Source: Amycolatopsis balhimycina FH 1894 (GTDB lineage Bacteria > Actinomycetota > Actinomycetes > Mycobacteriales > Pseudonocardiaceae). Taken from it: a DNA stretch of 64,000 nt. Below are positions 33,486 to 42,288 of the stretch, piece by piece (position 1 is the first letter of the stretch; each line of letters opens with the position of its first letter). The DNA lies in assembly GCF_000384295.1 (NCBI RefSeq), contig NZ_KB913037.1, forward strand, positions 9,313,508 through 9,377,507. The letters are read 5' to 3'. The position numbers and the translations under genes were made by a program. Under the pieces are notes generated by a model that saw only the letters and a list, made by a program, of their open reading frames with translations, was not told where the DNA came from and did not search any database.

Positions 33486-36302
33486 TTACCGGGAACCCTC
33501 ACCGGCGTGCTCGTCGAGGCTTTCCAGCCGCCGCTGGACCTGGGCGGCGTCGGAGTCGCGTCCGTGCGCCTCGTACAGCTCCGCCGCTTCCCGCCAGACC
33601 ACCCGGGCCAGTTCGTGCCGGCCGAGGGCGACGTACGGGTGGCCGAGCCGGTCGAGGGTCGCGGCGGACTCGTACGTGTTGCCCAGCCGGCGGAAGAGCG
33701 TGAGCGCCTGCCGGTAGTGGTCGATGGCCCGGTCGTGGTGGCCGGTGTGGTGGTCGATGTAGCCGAGACTGTCCAGCGTGTCCGCCTCGCCGCTGGGGTT
33801 GTCGTGCCGGCGGTGCAGGGTCAGCGCGGCCTGGCAGTGCGCGCGGGCGGTGTCGTAGTCACCGAGCCGGGAGGCGTGCCAGCCCACCCCGTTGAGCGCG
33901 TTGGCTTCCCAGGCCGGCCGGTCGAGGGCGCGGCACAGTTCCAGCGCACGGGTGGCGTGCTCCAGGGCCCGGCTGTTGTCCTCCCGCCGCTCCCAGGCCC
34001 GGGCGAGCTGGTGGTGGGCGAGAGCCTGCTCGGCGGTGTCGCGGTCGCGCTCCGCCAAGGCGAGGGACTGGTGCAGGTGCCGGCTCGCGTCTTCGTGACG
34101 GTCCAGTTCGCCCTGGGCGCGTCCGAGGTAGCGGTGCGCGCGGGCGGCGGCGAGGTCGGGCAGGTGCGCGGCGACGTCCACCGCGGCCCGCCACGCGGAA
34201 AGATCGTCCTGACGGTGTCCGCGCCGGGCGTGGAAGGTGGTCAGGACCCAGGCCAGCTGCCAGACCCGGGCGTCCCAGCCGTGGTCGAGGGCGGCTCGCT
34301 GGGCGGCCACCAGGTTGGCGTGCTCGGTCTCGAACCAGGACATCGCCGCCGCCATGTCCGGCAGTTCGTGAGGGTTCGCGTCGGGGGCACGTGCCTCGAG
34401 CAGGACAGCCGGGCGACGGGAATCCACCAGCCGGTCGGCCGCGTGGGCGGTGTGGAGGTAGAAATCGAGCACGCGCCGCAGCGCCGTTTCCCGTTCGGCC
34501 GGGTCGTGCCGCTGGGTGGCGTATTCGGTGGCGTACAGGCGGACCAGGTCGTGCATCCGGTACCGGCCCGGTGTGTGCTGCTGGAGCAGGCACGCGTTCT
34601 CCAGCTCGTTGAGCAGCGCCCGGGTCGCGCCGGACGGCCGGCCCAGCAAGCCGGCGGCGGCGGGCAGGCCGATGTCGGGGCCCGGTGCCAGGCTCAGCAG
34701 GCCGAACGCGACCCCGGCCGCGTCGGACAACGCGTGGTGGGACCAGGACAGGACGGTGCGCAGGGTGACCCGCGGATCGCCCGGGTCCAGGGCGTCCAGG
34801 CGACCGGACCGGTCGCGCAGCTCGTCCGCGAGGACGGCCAAGGGAAAGCCGGGGTGGCGGGTGGCGCGGGCGGCCACGATGCCCAGCGCCAACGGCAGGC
34901 CCGCACAGCAGGCCACCAGCTCGTCGACCGCCTCGGGTTCGGCGGCGACCCGGTCGTGGCCGAGGTGGCGGGTGAGCAGGTCACGGGCCTCGCGCTCGGA
35001 GACGACGTCGAGGTCGACGCAGTGCGCGCCGTGGGCGGTGACGAGCCCGCCGAGGTGGCGACGGCTGGTGACCAGCACCGTGCAGGTGGGACTGCCCGGC
35101 AACAGCGGGCTGACCTGGTCCGTGTCGCGGGCGTTGTCCAGCACGATCACCATGCGCTTGCCGGCCACCAGGCTGCGGTACAGCCGCACTTGGGCGTCCG
35201 GGTCGACCGGGATCGTGGCCGGGTCAACGCCGAGGCTGTCCAGGAAGCCGCGCACCGCCGTGACCAGGGGAACCGGTTGCCCGGCGGGGTCGAAGCCGCG
35301 CAGGTCGACGTGCAGCTGCCCGTCCGGGAACCGGTGGAGGCGGGTGTGGGCCCAGTGCAGCGCCAGCCAGGTCTTGCCGATCCCGCCGGTGCCGCCGATC
35401 GCGGAGATCATCACCGTGCCGCCCGTGTCCGGCTGTTCGGTCAGGATGGCGTCCAGCCGGGCCAGTTCGGCGGCGCGGCCGGTGAACAGCCGGGGTGGGG
35501 CAGGCAGCTGCCGCGGCACCGGCGTGGCCGGCGGCTCGGTGCGCGCCGCCGGCCCGGCCAGGTCGGGAGCGGCGTGGAGGATGCGCTGGTACAGCTGCCG
35601 CAGTGGTGGGCTCGGGGACACGCCGAGTTCGTCGGCGAGATCGCGGCGGAGCTGCTCGTACCGTGCCAGCGCGTCGGCTTGGCGGCCGCCGCGGTAGAGC
35701 GCGAGCAGGTACTGGCCGGCCAGGCGTTCGTCCAGCGGATGACGCTCCACGCGGTCGGCCAGCTCGGCGAGCAAGCCGGCGTGCTGCCCCAGGCGCAGCC
35801 GGATGTCGGTGAGATCGAGCTCGACCGCGTGGCGCTGCTGCAGGAGCGTGGTGCGCACCGAACCGACCCAGTCCGTGTCCGTCACACCCGCGAGAGGATC
35901 TCCCCGCCACAGCCCGAGCGCCCGGGTGAACGAGTCGACGGCGCGGTCGTCCTGCCGGCCGGCGCGGGCCTGCTCGCAGAGAGCCCGGAACCGGTGCAGG
36001 TCGACGAGTTGCGGATCGACGACGAGCCGGTAACCGGCCGGGTGTGTCGTGACGGCGACGCCGGGCACGGCGGCGAGTGCCTTGCGCACCAGGGCAATGC
36101 GCTGGTGGACCGCGCCGCGCGGGTGCCGGGGCAGGCGATGCGGGCGCCAGGCCCGATCGAGCAGCTGATCGACCGACACGACGTGGTTGGCCTCGACCAG
36201 CAGCACCCCCAGCAGACCGCGCAGCTGGGCGAAGCCGATGGTGACCGGAGTGCCGTCGACGGCGGCCTCGACTTCGCCGAGCAAGCGGAATTCCACCGTC
36301 AC
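33486..36302 (-). CDS. AfsR/SARP-family pathway regulator with NB-ARC and TPR domains
   Basis: This 938-aa protein starts with MTVEFRLLGEVEAAVDGTPV, the usual SARP opening. A winged-helix DNA-binding domain and a bacterial transcriptional activation domain follow to about residue 250. An NB-ARC ATPase comes next (ISAIGGTGGIGKTWLALHWA near residue 300, VIVLDNARDTDQV near 385), and then TPR repeats (about residues 630-930) such as LEHATRALELCRALDRPAWE. The start at 36302 is chosen by homology although the frame stays open to 36734. Such regulators activate antibiotic clusters; the P450 gene and the peptide locus are candidates. Confidence 0.9.
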   Translation of the reverse strand: MTVEFRLLGEVEAAVDGTPVTIGFAQLRGLLGVLLVEANHVVSVDQLLDRAWRPHRLPRHPRGAVHQRIALVRKALAAVPGVAVTTHPAGYRLVVDPQLVDLHRFRALCEQARAGRQDDRAVDSFTRALGLWRGDPLAGVTDTDWVGSVRTTLLQQRHAVELDLTDIRLRLGQHAGLLAELADRVERHPLDERLAGQYLLALYRGGRQADALARYEQLRRDLADELGVSPSPPLRQLYQRILHAAPDLAGPAARTEPPATPVPRQLPAPPRLFTGRAAELARLDAILTEQPDTGGTVMISAIGGTGGIGKTWLALHWAHTRLHRFPDGQLHVDLRGFDPAGQPVPLVTAVRGFLDSLGVDPATIPVDPDAQVRLYRSLVAGKRMVIVLDNARDTDQVSPLLPGSPTCTVLVTSRRHLGGLVTAHGAHCVDLDVVSEREARDLLTRHLGHDRVAAEPEAVDELVACCAGLPLALGIVAARATRHPGFPLAVLADELRDRSGRLDALDPGDPRVTLRTVLSWSHHALSDAAGVAFGLLSLAPGPDIGLPAAAGLLGRPSGATRALLNELENACLLQQHTPGRYRMHDLVRLYATEYATQRHDPAERETALRRVLDFYLHTAHAADRLVDSRRPAVLLEARAPDANPHELPDMAAAMSWFETEHANLVAAQRAALDHGWDARVWQLAWVLTTFHARRGHRQDDLSAWRAAVDVAAHLPDLAAARAHRYLGRAQGELDRHEDASRHLHQSLALAERDRDTAEQALAHHQLARAWERREDNSRALEHATRALELCRALDRPAWEANALNGVGWHASRLGDYDTARAHCQAALTLHRRHDNPSGEADTLDSLGYIDHHTGHHDRAIDHYRQALTLFRRLGNTYESAATLDRLGHPYVALGRHELARVVWREAAELYEAHGRDSDAAQVQRRLESLDEHAGEGSR

Positions 36303-36402
36303 ACGAGCCCCCCACCGAAGCCACCACCCGACTCGATTCGCCGCAGATATACCTATCCGTCCGAGCCGGTCGGCACAACCAACGACCGGGCGAACGTCGT
36401 GC

Positions 36403-36430
36403 CCGGGTGTCCCCGGTCCGGGTATCCCGG
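36403..36430. repeat. tandem near-palindromic repeats upstream of the SARP gene
   Basis: CCGGGTGTCCCCGG (36403-36416) and CCGGGTATCCCGG (36418-36430) lie about 100 bases upstream of the SARP start codon. They have the size and placement of a regulator-binding site but not the exact 11-base period usual for SARP heptamers. Confidence 0.35.
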
Positions 36431-36594
36431 CTGACCATGTGCGGAGCCTCGGATTGCGCTGATCCCCGGCGCGGTTCCCGGGGTCAGGCCGGGCGCAGCC
36501 GGTCGCGCAGACCGGCGGCGAGCCCGGTGACCGTCGCAGGTCGACGAGTCCGCCGCCGTACTCGACCAACCGGGGGCGGCGAGCCCCGCCGAGC

Positions 36595-36765
36595 GTGCCG
36601 ACCGTCCTCATTGGACGCCCGCTGACCGGCCTCATCCTCAACCGGGTCGCCGGCGGCCCCGCGGACTGGCGGTCGGTGCCCCGGCTGCGGCGGATCCACG
36701 CGGTCTCCACGCTCACCTGCGCGGCGGTCACCATCGCCTGCGTCCGCCGCGCCCGGCGTCCCTGA
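36595..36765 (+). pseudogene. fragment of a membrane protein gene (DUF3159-like tail)
   Basis: About 57 codons read VLIGRPLTGLILNRVAGGPA, then DWRSVPRLRRIHAVSTLTCA, with strong third-position GC and a stop at 36763-36765. The pattern resembles the late part of DUF3159-type integral membrane proteins, but there is no upstream coding sequence and the tail is replaced by a basic stretch. A decayed remnant in the 630-base SARP-P450 spacer is likely; the rest of that spacer shows no clear gene. Confidence 0.4.
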
Positions 36766-36931
36766 CCATGTCACGTACGGCAGCGCGTGAGGTTCTGGAC
36801 GATTGCGGGGCGCCGGACGTTCGACTCATTGGCGCCGCCTGCCATCCGGGTGAAGCCGGGCCCGGGCCCTGCCTCGGTGCGGGCGCTTCGGAGAAGACTG
36901 CGGGAACCGTTTCGCCACTGGAGGGAGCATC

Positions 36932-38155
36932 ATGTCCGCAGCCGCCGACGAAGCCCTGCTGTCCTTGTCGACCCCGGCGGGGCTGGCCGATCCGTACCCG
37001 GTCTACGCGAAGCTCCGCGAAGAGACGCCGATCTTCCGCAGCGAGGTCTTCGGCGGCTGGGTGCTCAGCCGGTTCGCCGACTGCCAGCGGGTGCTCGCCG
37101 ACGGCGAGACCTTCCTGGTGCTGGACGCGCAGTGGCGCGACCGGTACAGGCCGGGCTGGCGCGACAACCCGGCGATGGTGCTGCTGGCCGGTCTTCTGCC
37201 GTGGAAGAACCCGCCGGAACACACGCGCGAGCGCCGGCTGCTCATGCGGGATTTCACCGTCCGGCGCGTCCAGGGGCTGGAGCCGGCGGTCCGCCGGGCG
37301 GTCGACCGGGTGCTGGATCGCTTCGCCGACGCGACGGTGGACGGGACCGCGGCGGAGTTCGTCGGCACGGTGCTCTACCCGCTCGGGATGGCGGTGATCG
37401 GCGACCTGGTCGGGGTGCCCGAAGCCGACCACGACCGGCTCCGCCGCGTCACCGACCTGATCGGCAAGCAGGTCGACCCGGCGATGTCGGCGGACCTGCG
37501 CGCCGAGGTCGACGCGGCCGCCGTCGAATTCCGTGCCTACTTCGCGGACTTGATCGCGCGGCGGCGTGCGGAACCTCGTGACGACCTGACGTCCGCCCTG
37601 CTGGCCCGGCCTACCGCCGACGTGGAGCTGATGTCGGAGGAGGACGTGCTCAATTCGCTTGTCGTGTTGTTCGGCGGCGGCTACGAGACGACCGCGGGTG
37701 CGCTGGGCAACGGGATCTTCGCGCTGCTGACCCATCCGGAGCAGTTCGCGCTGCTCGCGGGTGATCCCGGGCTGGCGACCGGGGCGGCCGAGGAGATGTT
37801 GCGGTGGGACGGGGCCGCGCAGATGAGCCAGCGCGCGGCGGTCCGGCCGGCGGTGCTCGACGAGGTGGAAATCCCGGCGGGGGACGCGATCGTCGTGCTC
37901 ACCGGAGCGGCGAACCGGGACCCCGCGCGCTTCGCGGACCCGGACCGGTTCGACATCACCCGCGACACCGGCCGGGGCCTGTTCTTCGGGCACGGCCTGC
38001 ACCTGTGCCTCGGCGCGGCCTTGGCGCGCCTTGAGATGACAGTGCTGCTCGAACAGCTGGGGAAACGCTTTCCGGCGTTGCGGATCGGGGGTGAGGTGCA
38101 GCGCCGCCAGAACCCGGCGCTGCGCGGGATGGCTGCCCTGCCGCTCACCCGGTGA
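36932..38155 (+). CDS. cytochrome P450
   Basis: This 407-aa soluble bacterial P450 has an I-helix oxygen-binding motif GGGYETTAG (about residue 249) and a K-helix ExxR in AEEMLRWDG. The heme ligand cysteine is in FFGHGLHLCLGAALARLEM (about residue 355). The ATG has GGAGGGAGC upstream. No ferredoxin gene is adjacent, so electrons come from elsewhere. It is divergent from the SARP gene across a spacer with repeats, so it may belong to that regulator's target set. The substrate is unknown. Confidence 0.95.
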   Translation: MSAAADEALLSLSTPAGLADPYPVYAKLREETPIFRSEVFGGWVLSRFADCQRVLADGETFLVLDAQWRDRYRPGWRDNPAMVLLAGLLPWKNPPEHTRERRLLMRDFTVRRVQGLEPAVRRAVDRVLDRFADATVDGTAAEFVGTVLYPLGMAVIGDLVGVPEADHDRLRRVTDLIGKQVDPAMSADLRAEVDAAAVEFRAYFADLIARRRAEPRDDLTSALLARPTADVELMSEEDVLNSLVVLFGGGYETTAGALGNGIFALLTHPEQFALLAGDPGLATGAAEEMLRWDGAAQMSQRAAVRPAVLDEVEIPAGDAIVVLTGAANRDPARFADPDRFDITRDTGRGLFFGHGLHLCLGAALARLEMTVLLEQLGKRFPALRIGGEVQRRQNPALRGMAALPLTR

Positions 38156-38248
38156 AGCGCAGCCCTTGGCCCTCCGAATCGGACGGGTGGGCGCGGCGGA
38201 CACCACGGGACCGGGAACGGCGGCAGCTTCGGCGCGACCAGCGCGAGA

Positions 38249-38911
38249 TCAGTTGCCGTCCTCGTCACCGCGGTGCCCGTTCACGCAGCTGGTGGGTTTG
38301 TCGCGCAGGCACACTTTTCCGCCCGCGACGCGCAGGCCGACGGTGTCGAACGCGGTGACCCAGTTGCCGGCGATCGCCTTCTGGGCGGGGGCGAGCTGGA
38401 TCAGGCCGGAGCACACGGCCGCGTGGAGCTTGTTCTCCACCGCGTCTTTCGGGTTCGGGATCGTGCCGGGTTCGACCCACAGGTTGCGGGGATCGTCCGG
38501 GGCGCCGCCGAGTTCGAGGCTGACCAGGTGGTCGTACTCGCCCTTGTCGCCGGGTGCCAGGTCGTAGGAGCGGGCGGAGGCGGCCTTCATCGTGTTCGTT
38601 TTGGATGTCGGTGGACGGACGGTCTTGGTCCACCCGGTTTTGCAGATCGTGTCCTTGATGGTGTCCTGCCGTACCGCGGGGTTCACGGCGCCGGGGGTGC
38701 AGTGCGGGTCGGGCAGCGGCTGGCCGTCGCGGGTGCCCAGCTTGCAGGTGTCCGGCTTGGGCATCGCCGCCGAGGAGGTCCCGACCGGCAGGTCGCCGGG
38801 AGCTGTGCTGGGTGCCGGGGCCGCTGTGTTGGGCACATGGCAGCTGGTGACGGCCAGCGCGGTGAGTACGACGATCGCCCATCGGCTGGTGCGGGGCTGG
38901 GAAGAGGGCAC
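38249..38911 (-). CDS. HNH-like exported lipoprotein
   Basis: This 220-aa protein starts at the GTG at 38911 with AGGAG upstream; the open frame extends to 38989. A hydrophobic segment WAIVVLTALAVTSC ends in a lipobox cysteine, so it should be a membrane-anchored extracellular protein. Near residue 140, EYDHLVSLELGGAPDDPRNL carries the DH-x-N spacing of HNH/beta-beta-alpha-metal endonuclease folds and is followed by NKLHAAVCSG. Several cysteines suggest disulfides. Nuclease activity is not established for this group. Confidence 0.8.
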   Translation of the reverse strand: MPSSQPRTSRWAIVVLTALAVTSCHVPNTAAPAPSTAPGDLPVGTSSAAMPKPDTCKLGTRDGQPLPDPHCTPGAVNPAVRQDTIKDTICKTGWTKTVRPPTSKTNTMKAASARSYDLAPGDKGEYDHLVSLELGGAPDDPRNLWVEPGTIPNPKDAVENKLHAAVCSGLIQLAPAQKAIAGNWVTAFDTVGLRVAGGKVCLRDKPTSCVNGHRGDEDGN

Positions 38912-39101
38912 GGGGAATCTCCTGCGTCGGCAGTGGCGGCGGGGACGACTGACCTGCCCGGCGCGGGACGAGGTCTGACAGCGGTTCACCTTCTACCCGC
39001 CGTGCCTGGCGTTGAACCGCGTCGCCACGCCTTGCCTGCGACCGGCCCCGTCGAAGGTCGGGATGTTCCGGACGGTGCGACAGCAACCCGGCGCGTGGTG
39101 A

Positions 39102-39866
39102 TCAGCCGAGGGCGTGGACCCCGCCGTCGACCATGATCATCGAGCCGGTCGTGGCCGGGAGCCAGTCCGACAGGACCGCGCAGACGCTCTTCGCCACCGG
39201 GGCCGGGTCCGTGCTGTCCCAGCCGAGCGGGGCGCGGCCGGCCCAGCCGTCTTCGAAGGCCGAGGCGCCTGGCATGGCCTTGGCGGCCATGGTCTTCACC
39301 GGGCCGGCGCTGACCAGGTTGACGCGGATGCCCCGCGGGCCCAGTTCCTTGGCCAGGTACCGGTTGACCGACTCCAGCGCGGCCTTCGCGACGCCCATCC
39401 AGTTGTAGACCGGCCACGCGACCCGCGCGTCGAAGTCCATGCCCACGATCGACGAGCCCCGGTTCAGCAGCGGCAGGCACGCCTTCGCCAGCGACATGAA
39501 CGAGTACGCCGAGACGTCGACGGCGGTCTTCACGTCCTCGGCCGGGGCGTCCAGGAACGGCGCGCCCAGGCAGCTCGGCGGGGCGAAGCCGATCGAGTGC
39601 AGCACGCCGTCGAGACCGTCGACGTGCTCGCGGACGCGGCCGGCCAAGGAGTCCAGGTGCTCGGTGTTCGTCACGTCCAGCTCGAGGACCGGCGCGGGTT
39701 CCGGGAGCCGCTTGGCGATGGTCTTGACCAGTGACACGCGGCCGAAGCCGGTGAGCACCACCTGCGCGCCCTCCTGCTGCGCGATCTTGGCCGTGTGGAA
39801 GGCAAGTGACGCGTCGGTGATGATGCCGGTGATCAGCAGGCGCTTGCCTGCGAGCAGTCCGGGCAC
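39102..39866 (-). CDS. InhA/FabI-type enoyl-ACP reductase
   Basis: This 254-aa protein starts at a GTG at 39866 with GGGAGG upstream. [20 protein letters not shown] (NADH loop), [25 protein letters not shown] (catalytic Tyr and Lys) and [18 protein letters not shown] align clearly with mycobacterial InhA. It reduces 2-enoyl-ACP to acyl-ACP with NADH. It is the last gene of the nine-gene operon. It is separated from the SDR by an exporter gene, so it is not the usual mabA-inhA pair. It may serve a dedicated acyl chain or be an inhibitor-resistant copy. Confidence 0.9.
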   Translation of the reverse strand: MPGLLAGKRLLITGIITDASLAFHTAKIAQQEGAQVVLTGFGRVSLVKTIAKRLPEPAPVLELDVTNTEHLDSLAGRVREHVDGLDGVLHSIGFAPPSCLGAPFLDAPAEDVKTAVDVSAYSFMSLAKACLPLLNRGSSIVGMDFDARVAWPVYNWMGVAKAALESVNRYLAKELGPRGIRVNLVSAGPVKTMAAKAMPGASAFEDGWAGRAPLGWDSTDPAPVAKSVCAVLSDWLPATTGSMIMVDGGVHALG

Positions 39867-39920
39867 GGGTCCTCCCAAGTCTTGTTCGGGGAAACATCGC
39901 CGGTCAACGCAGAGAACCGG

Positions 39921-41153
39921 TCAACGCAGAGAGCGGAGCACCGGGCTCGCGGCGACCAGGCCGGCACCCGCCAGTACGACGCCGCCGCAGGCCAGGAACA
40001 GCGTCGTCGTGCCGTACGGCAGCAGGACGCCGGCGATCACGTAGGAGAACGGGTCGAACGCCACCGTGGCCAGGACGACGAGGCTCATCACCCGGCCCAG
40101 CAGGTGCTGGGGCACGCGCTCCTGCAGGGTGGCCACCACGACCACGCCGAGGAACGCGGACCCCAGGCCGACGAGGGTGACGACCGCCGTCGCGGCGGCG
40201 ACCGTGGTGACGACGGCGAGCCCGGCGGTGCCCGCGCCGATCGCCGCGACCCCGCCGGCCACGGTCCAGCCGCGCCGCGCGGGCGGGCGCCAGCCGGCGA
40301 TCAGTGCGCCGGCGAGTGAGCCGGCACCGAAACCGGAGAGCACGACGCCCAGTGATCCCGCCCCACCGAGGCGTTGTTCGGCGAGCACCGCGCCGCCCAC
40401 GAGCACGGGGCCCACGACCGCGATGTTGATCACGGCGATGGCCGCCAGCATCCCGCGCACAACCGGTTCGCGCCAGGCATAGCCCAAGCCCGCACCAAGG
40501 GCACGCGCACTGCCGGGCCGCTCGCCATCGCCGGCACTGCGACCCCGCCCGGCCACGCGGACGAGCGTGCTGAGCGCGATCGCGGCGAGTGCGGCGATCG
40601 CGGCGATCCCCCCGAGCGTCACAACGAAGCCCGCCGCGGCGACGACCCCGGCGGCCACCGCCGGGCCGACCAGATCGCCGGTCGACTCCGCCCCCTGCAC
40701 CACTGCGTTGACCCGGGAGAGCTTCTCGGGCGGCGTGAGGGCCGGGAGCAAGGCCAGGGCCGCCGGGAAATACGCGGCGTCGGCCATCCCGAGCAGGCCG
40801 GCCAGCAGCGCGACGGCCGGCACCGACGGCGAAGTGAACGTGACCAGGGCGCCGAGGGCGAGCAGGACGGCGACCCGCAGCCACGACGCGCCGACCACGA
40901 CCCGGGCGGGGTCGAGGCGGTCGACCAGCACTCCCGCGGGCAGCAGGAGCGCGGCTCGCGGCAGGGCCACGGCCAGCAGGACGAACCCCGTGGTGAGCCC
41001 GGGTTCCGACAGGCGGAGCACGTAGAGCGTGAGCCAGACCAGGAACAGCGCATCGACCACCGCCGCGAGTCCTTGGCCCACGACCAGGCGGCGCAGGTGC
41101 GGATCGCCGAGCGGCTCGCGCGGCCGCGACCGGGCGGCCGTTCCCCTCGTCAT
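39921..41153 (-). CDS. MFS efflux transporter of the acyl-product operon
   Basis: This 410-aa protein has twelve membrane helices and the MFS loop motif LVDRLDPARVVVGASWLRVA between helices 2 and 3; the cluster context suggests product export. It follows the SDR gene after 79 bases and precedes the enoyl reductase. No regulator is linked to it, which fits co-expression from the operon promoter rather than substrate induction. Confidence 0.9.
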   Translation of the reverse strand: MTRGTAARSRPREPLGDPHLRRLVVGQGLAAVVDALFLVWLTLYVLRLSEPGLTTGFVLLAVALPRAALLLPAGVLVDRLDPARVVVGASWLRVAVLLALGALVTFTSPSVPAVALLAGLLGMADAAYFPAALALLPALTPPEKLSRVNAVVQGAESTGDLVGPAVAAGVVAAAGFVVTLGGIAAIAALAAIALSTLVRVAGRGRSAGDGERPGSARALGAGLGYAWREPVVRGMLAAIAVINIAVVGPVLVGGAVLAEQRLGGAGSLGVVLSGFGAGSLAGALIAGWRPPARRGWTVAGGVAAIGAGTAGLAVVTTVAAATAVVTLVGLGSAFLGVVVVATLQERVPQHLLGRVMSLVVLATVAFDPFSYVIAGVLLPYGTTTLFLACGGVVLAGAGLVAASPVLRSLR

Positions 41154-41232
41154 CGCCGGTTCCCCCGGCCACCTCGTGCACTGATCGACAGCATGAATTC
41201 TTCCGCTCGTGGGTTCCGGATCGCCGGCGGGA

Positions 41233-42003
41233 CTACGCGATGTGCGCGCCGCCGTCGATCGTCAGAGTGGTGCCGGTGATGTACGACGCCGCGTCGGAGA
41301 CGAGGAAGACCAGCGCCGCGGCCAGCTCGTCCGGCCGGCCGACGCGGCCCGAAAGCACCCGCGGCAGCATCGCCTCGAGGTAGCCCTCGGCGTAGCCGCC
41401 GGTCATCGCGGAGGTGAAGAAACCCGGCGCGAGGGCGTTCACGCGAATGCCCTTGCCGGGGGTCCACTGCTGGGCGAGATCCCGGGTGAGGCCGAGCAGC
41501 CCGGCCTTCGAGGCCGAGTAGGCGGCCTGCGGCAGACCGCCGGTCACCAGCGCGAGGATGCTCGAGACGTTGACGATGGCGCTGCCGGGAAGCATCACCG
41601 CGCCCGCGGCCTGGGCCATCCAGTAGGAGCCGTTGAGATTGACGTCGACGACCTCGCGGAACTGCTCCGGGGTCTCCTCGGTCGCGGGGTGTTCCCCGCT
41701 GATCCCGGCGTTGTTGACGAGGATGTCCACCCGCCCGAACGCGTGCATGGCCGCGCCGATCAGCGCACGGCAGTCCGCCGGGTCGGCGATGTCGGTCCGC
41801 GCGGTGACGGCCCGGCGGCCGAGCTTCTCGACGGCCGCGCGGGTGACCTCCAGCTTGCCGGCGCGCCGTGCCCCGAGCACGACGTCGGCGCCGGCCTCGG
41901 CCAGCGCGGTGGCGAACGCGATGCCCAGCCCCGAAGAAGCGCCGGTGACCACGGCGACCCGGCCGTCGAGCCGGAAGCGATCGAGGACGCCCGGCGCGGT
42001 CAC
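41233..42003 (-). CDS. short-chain dehydrogenase/reductase (FabG-like)
   Basis: This 256-aa classical SDR has TGASSGLGIAFATALAEAG (nucleotide site), LVNNAGISGE, VNVSSILALVTGGLPQAAYS with Tyr-x3-Lys (YSASKAG), and a C-terminal DGGAHIA. It could act as the beta-ketoacyl-ACP reductase of the operon or reduce an amino ketone or acyloin product. The GTG start overlaps the ACP stop (GTGA), so the two are made together. Confidence 0.93.
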   Translation of the reverse strand: MTAPGVLDRFRLDGRVAVVTGASSGLGIAFATALAEAGADVVLGARRAGKLEVTRAAVEKLGRRAVTARTDIADPADCRALIGAAMHAFGRVDILVNNAGISGEHPATEETPEQFREVVDVNLNGSYWMAQAAGAVMLPGSAIVNVSSILALVTGGLPQAAYSASKAGLLGLTRDLAQQWTPGKGIRVNALAPGFFTSAMTGGYAEGYLEAMLPRVLSGRVGRPDELAAALVFLVSDAASYITGTTLTIDGGAHIA

Positions 42004-42242
42004 CGGTGGCCGGCGACGTAGTTCACCGCGTCGCCGACGGTCCGCAGCTCCGCGACCTGGTCGTCGGGGATCCGCAGCGCGAACCGGTCTTCGACCTGGA
42101 CGGTGATCTCCACCATCGACAGGGAGTCGATGTCGAGATCGTCGGCGAACGACTTCTCGGCGGTCACCTGGGCGGAGTCGAGGCCGGTGACCAGTTCGAC
42201 GATCTCGGCGAGACCGTCGAGAATGTCGGTGTTGTCCACCAT
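42000..42242 (-). CDS. acyl carrier protein
   Basis: This 80-aa protein has the phosphopantetheine serine in DDLDIDSLSMVEI (near residue 39) and the acidic four-helix layout of type II ACPs. The ATG has AAGGAG 8 bases upstream. It carries acyl intermediates for the KS, the alpha-oxoamine synthase and possibly the condensation protein. No discrete phosphopantetheinyl transferase is encoded in the operon. Confidence 0.95.
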   Translation of the reverse strand: MVDNTDILDGLAEIVELVTGLDSAQVTAEKSFADDLDIDSLSMVEITVQVEDRFALRIPDDQVAELRTVGDAVNYVAGHR

Positions 42243-42288
42243 GGGGTTTCTCCTTCTTGCTGGGCTGGGAGCTTGCTTGGCCGGGAGG

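Noticed and set aside
33441..36434. Nearly 1000-codon open frame opposite the SARP regulator
   Set aside because: Composition (Val/Gly/Arg-rich, no domains) is that of an antisense shadow.
39102..42003. Housekeeping mabA-inhA pair
   Set aside because: An MFS exporter separates the SDR from the enoyl reductase and the genes belong to a specialised operon.
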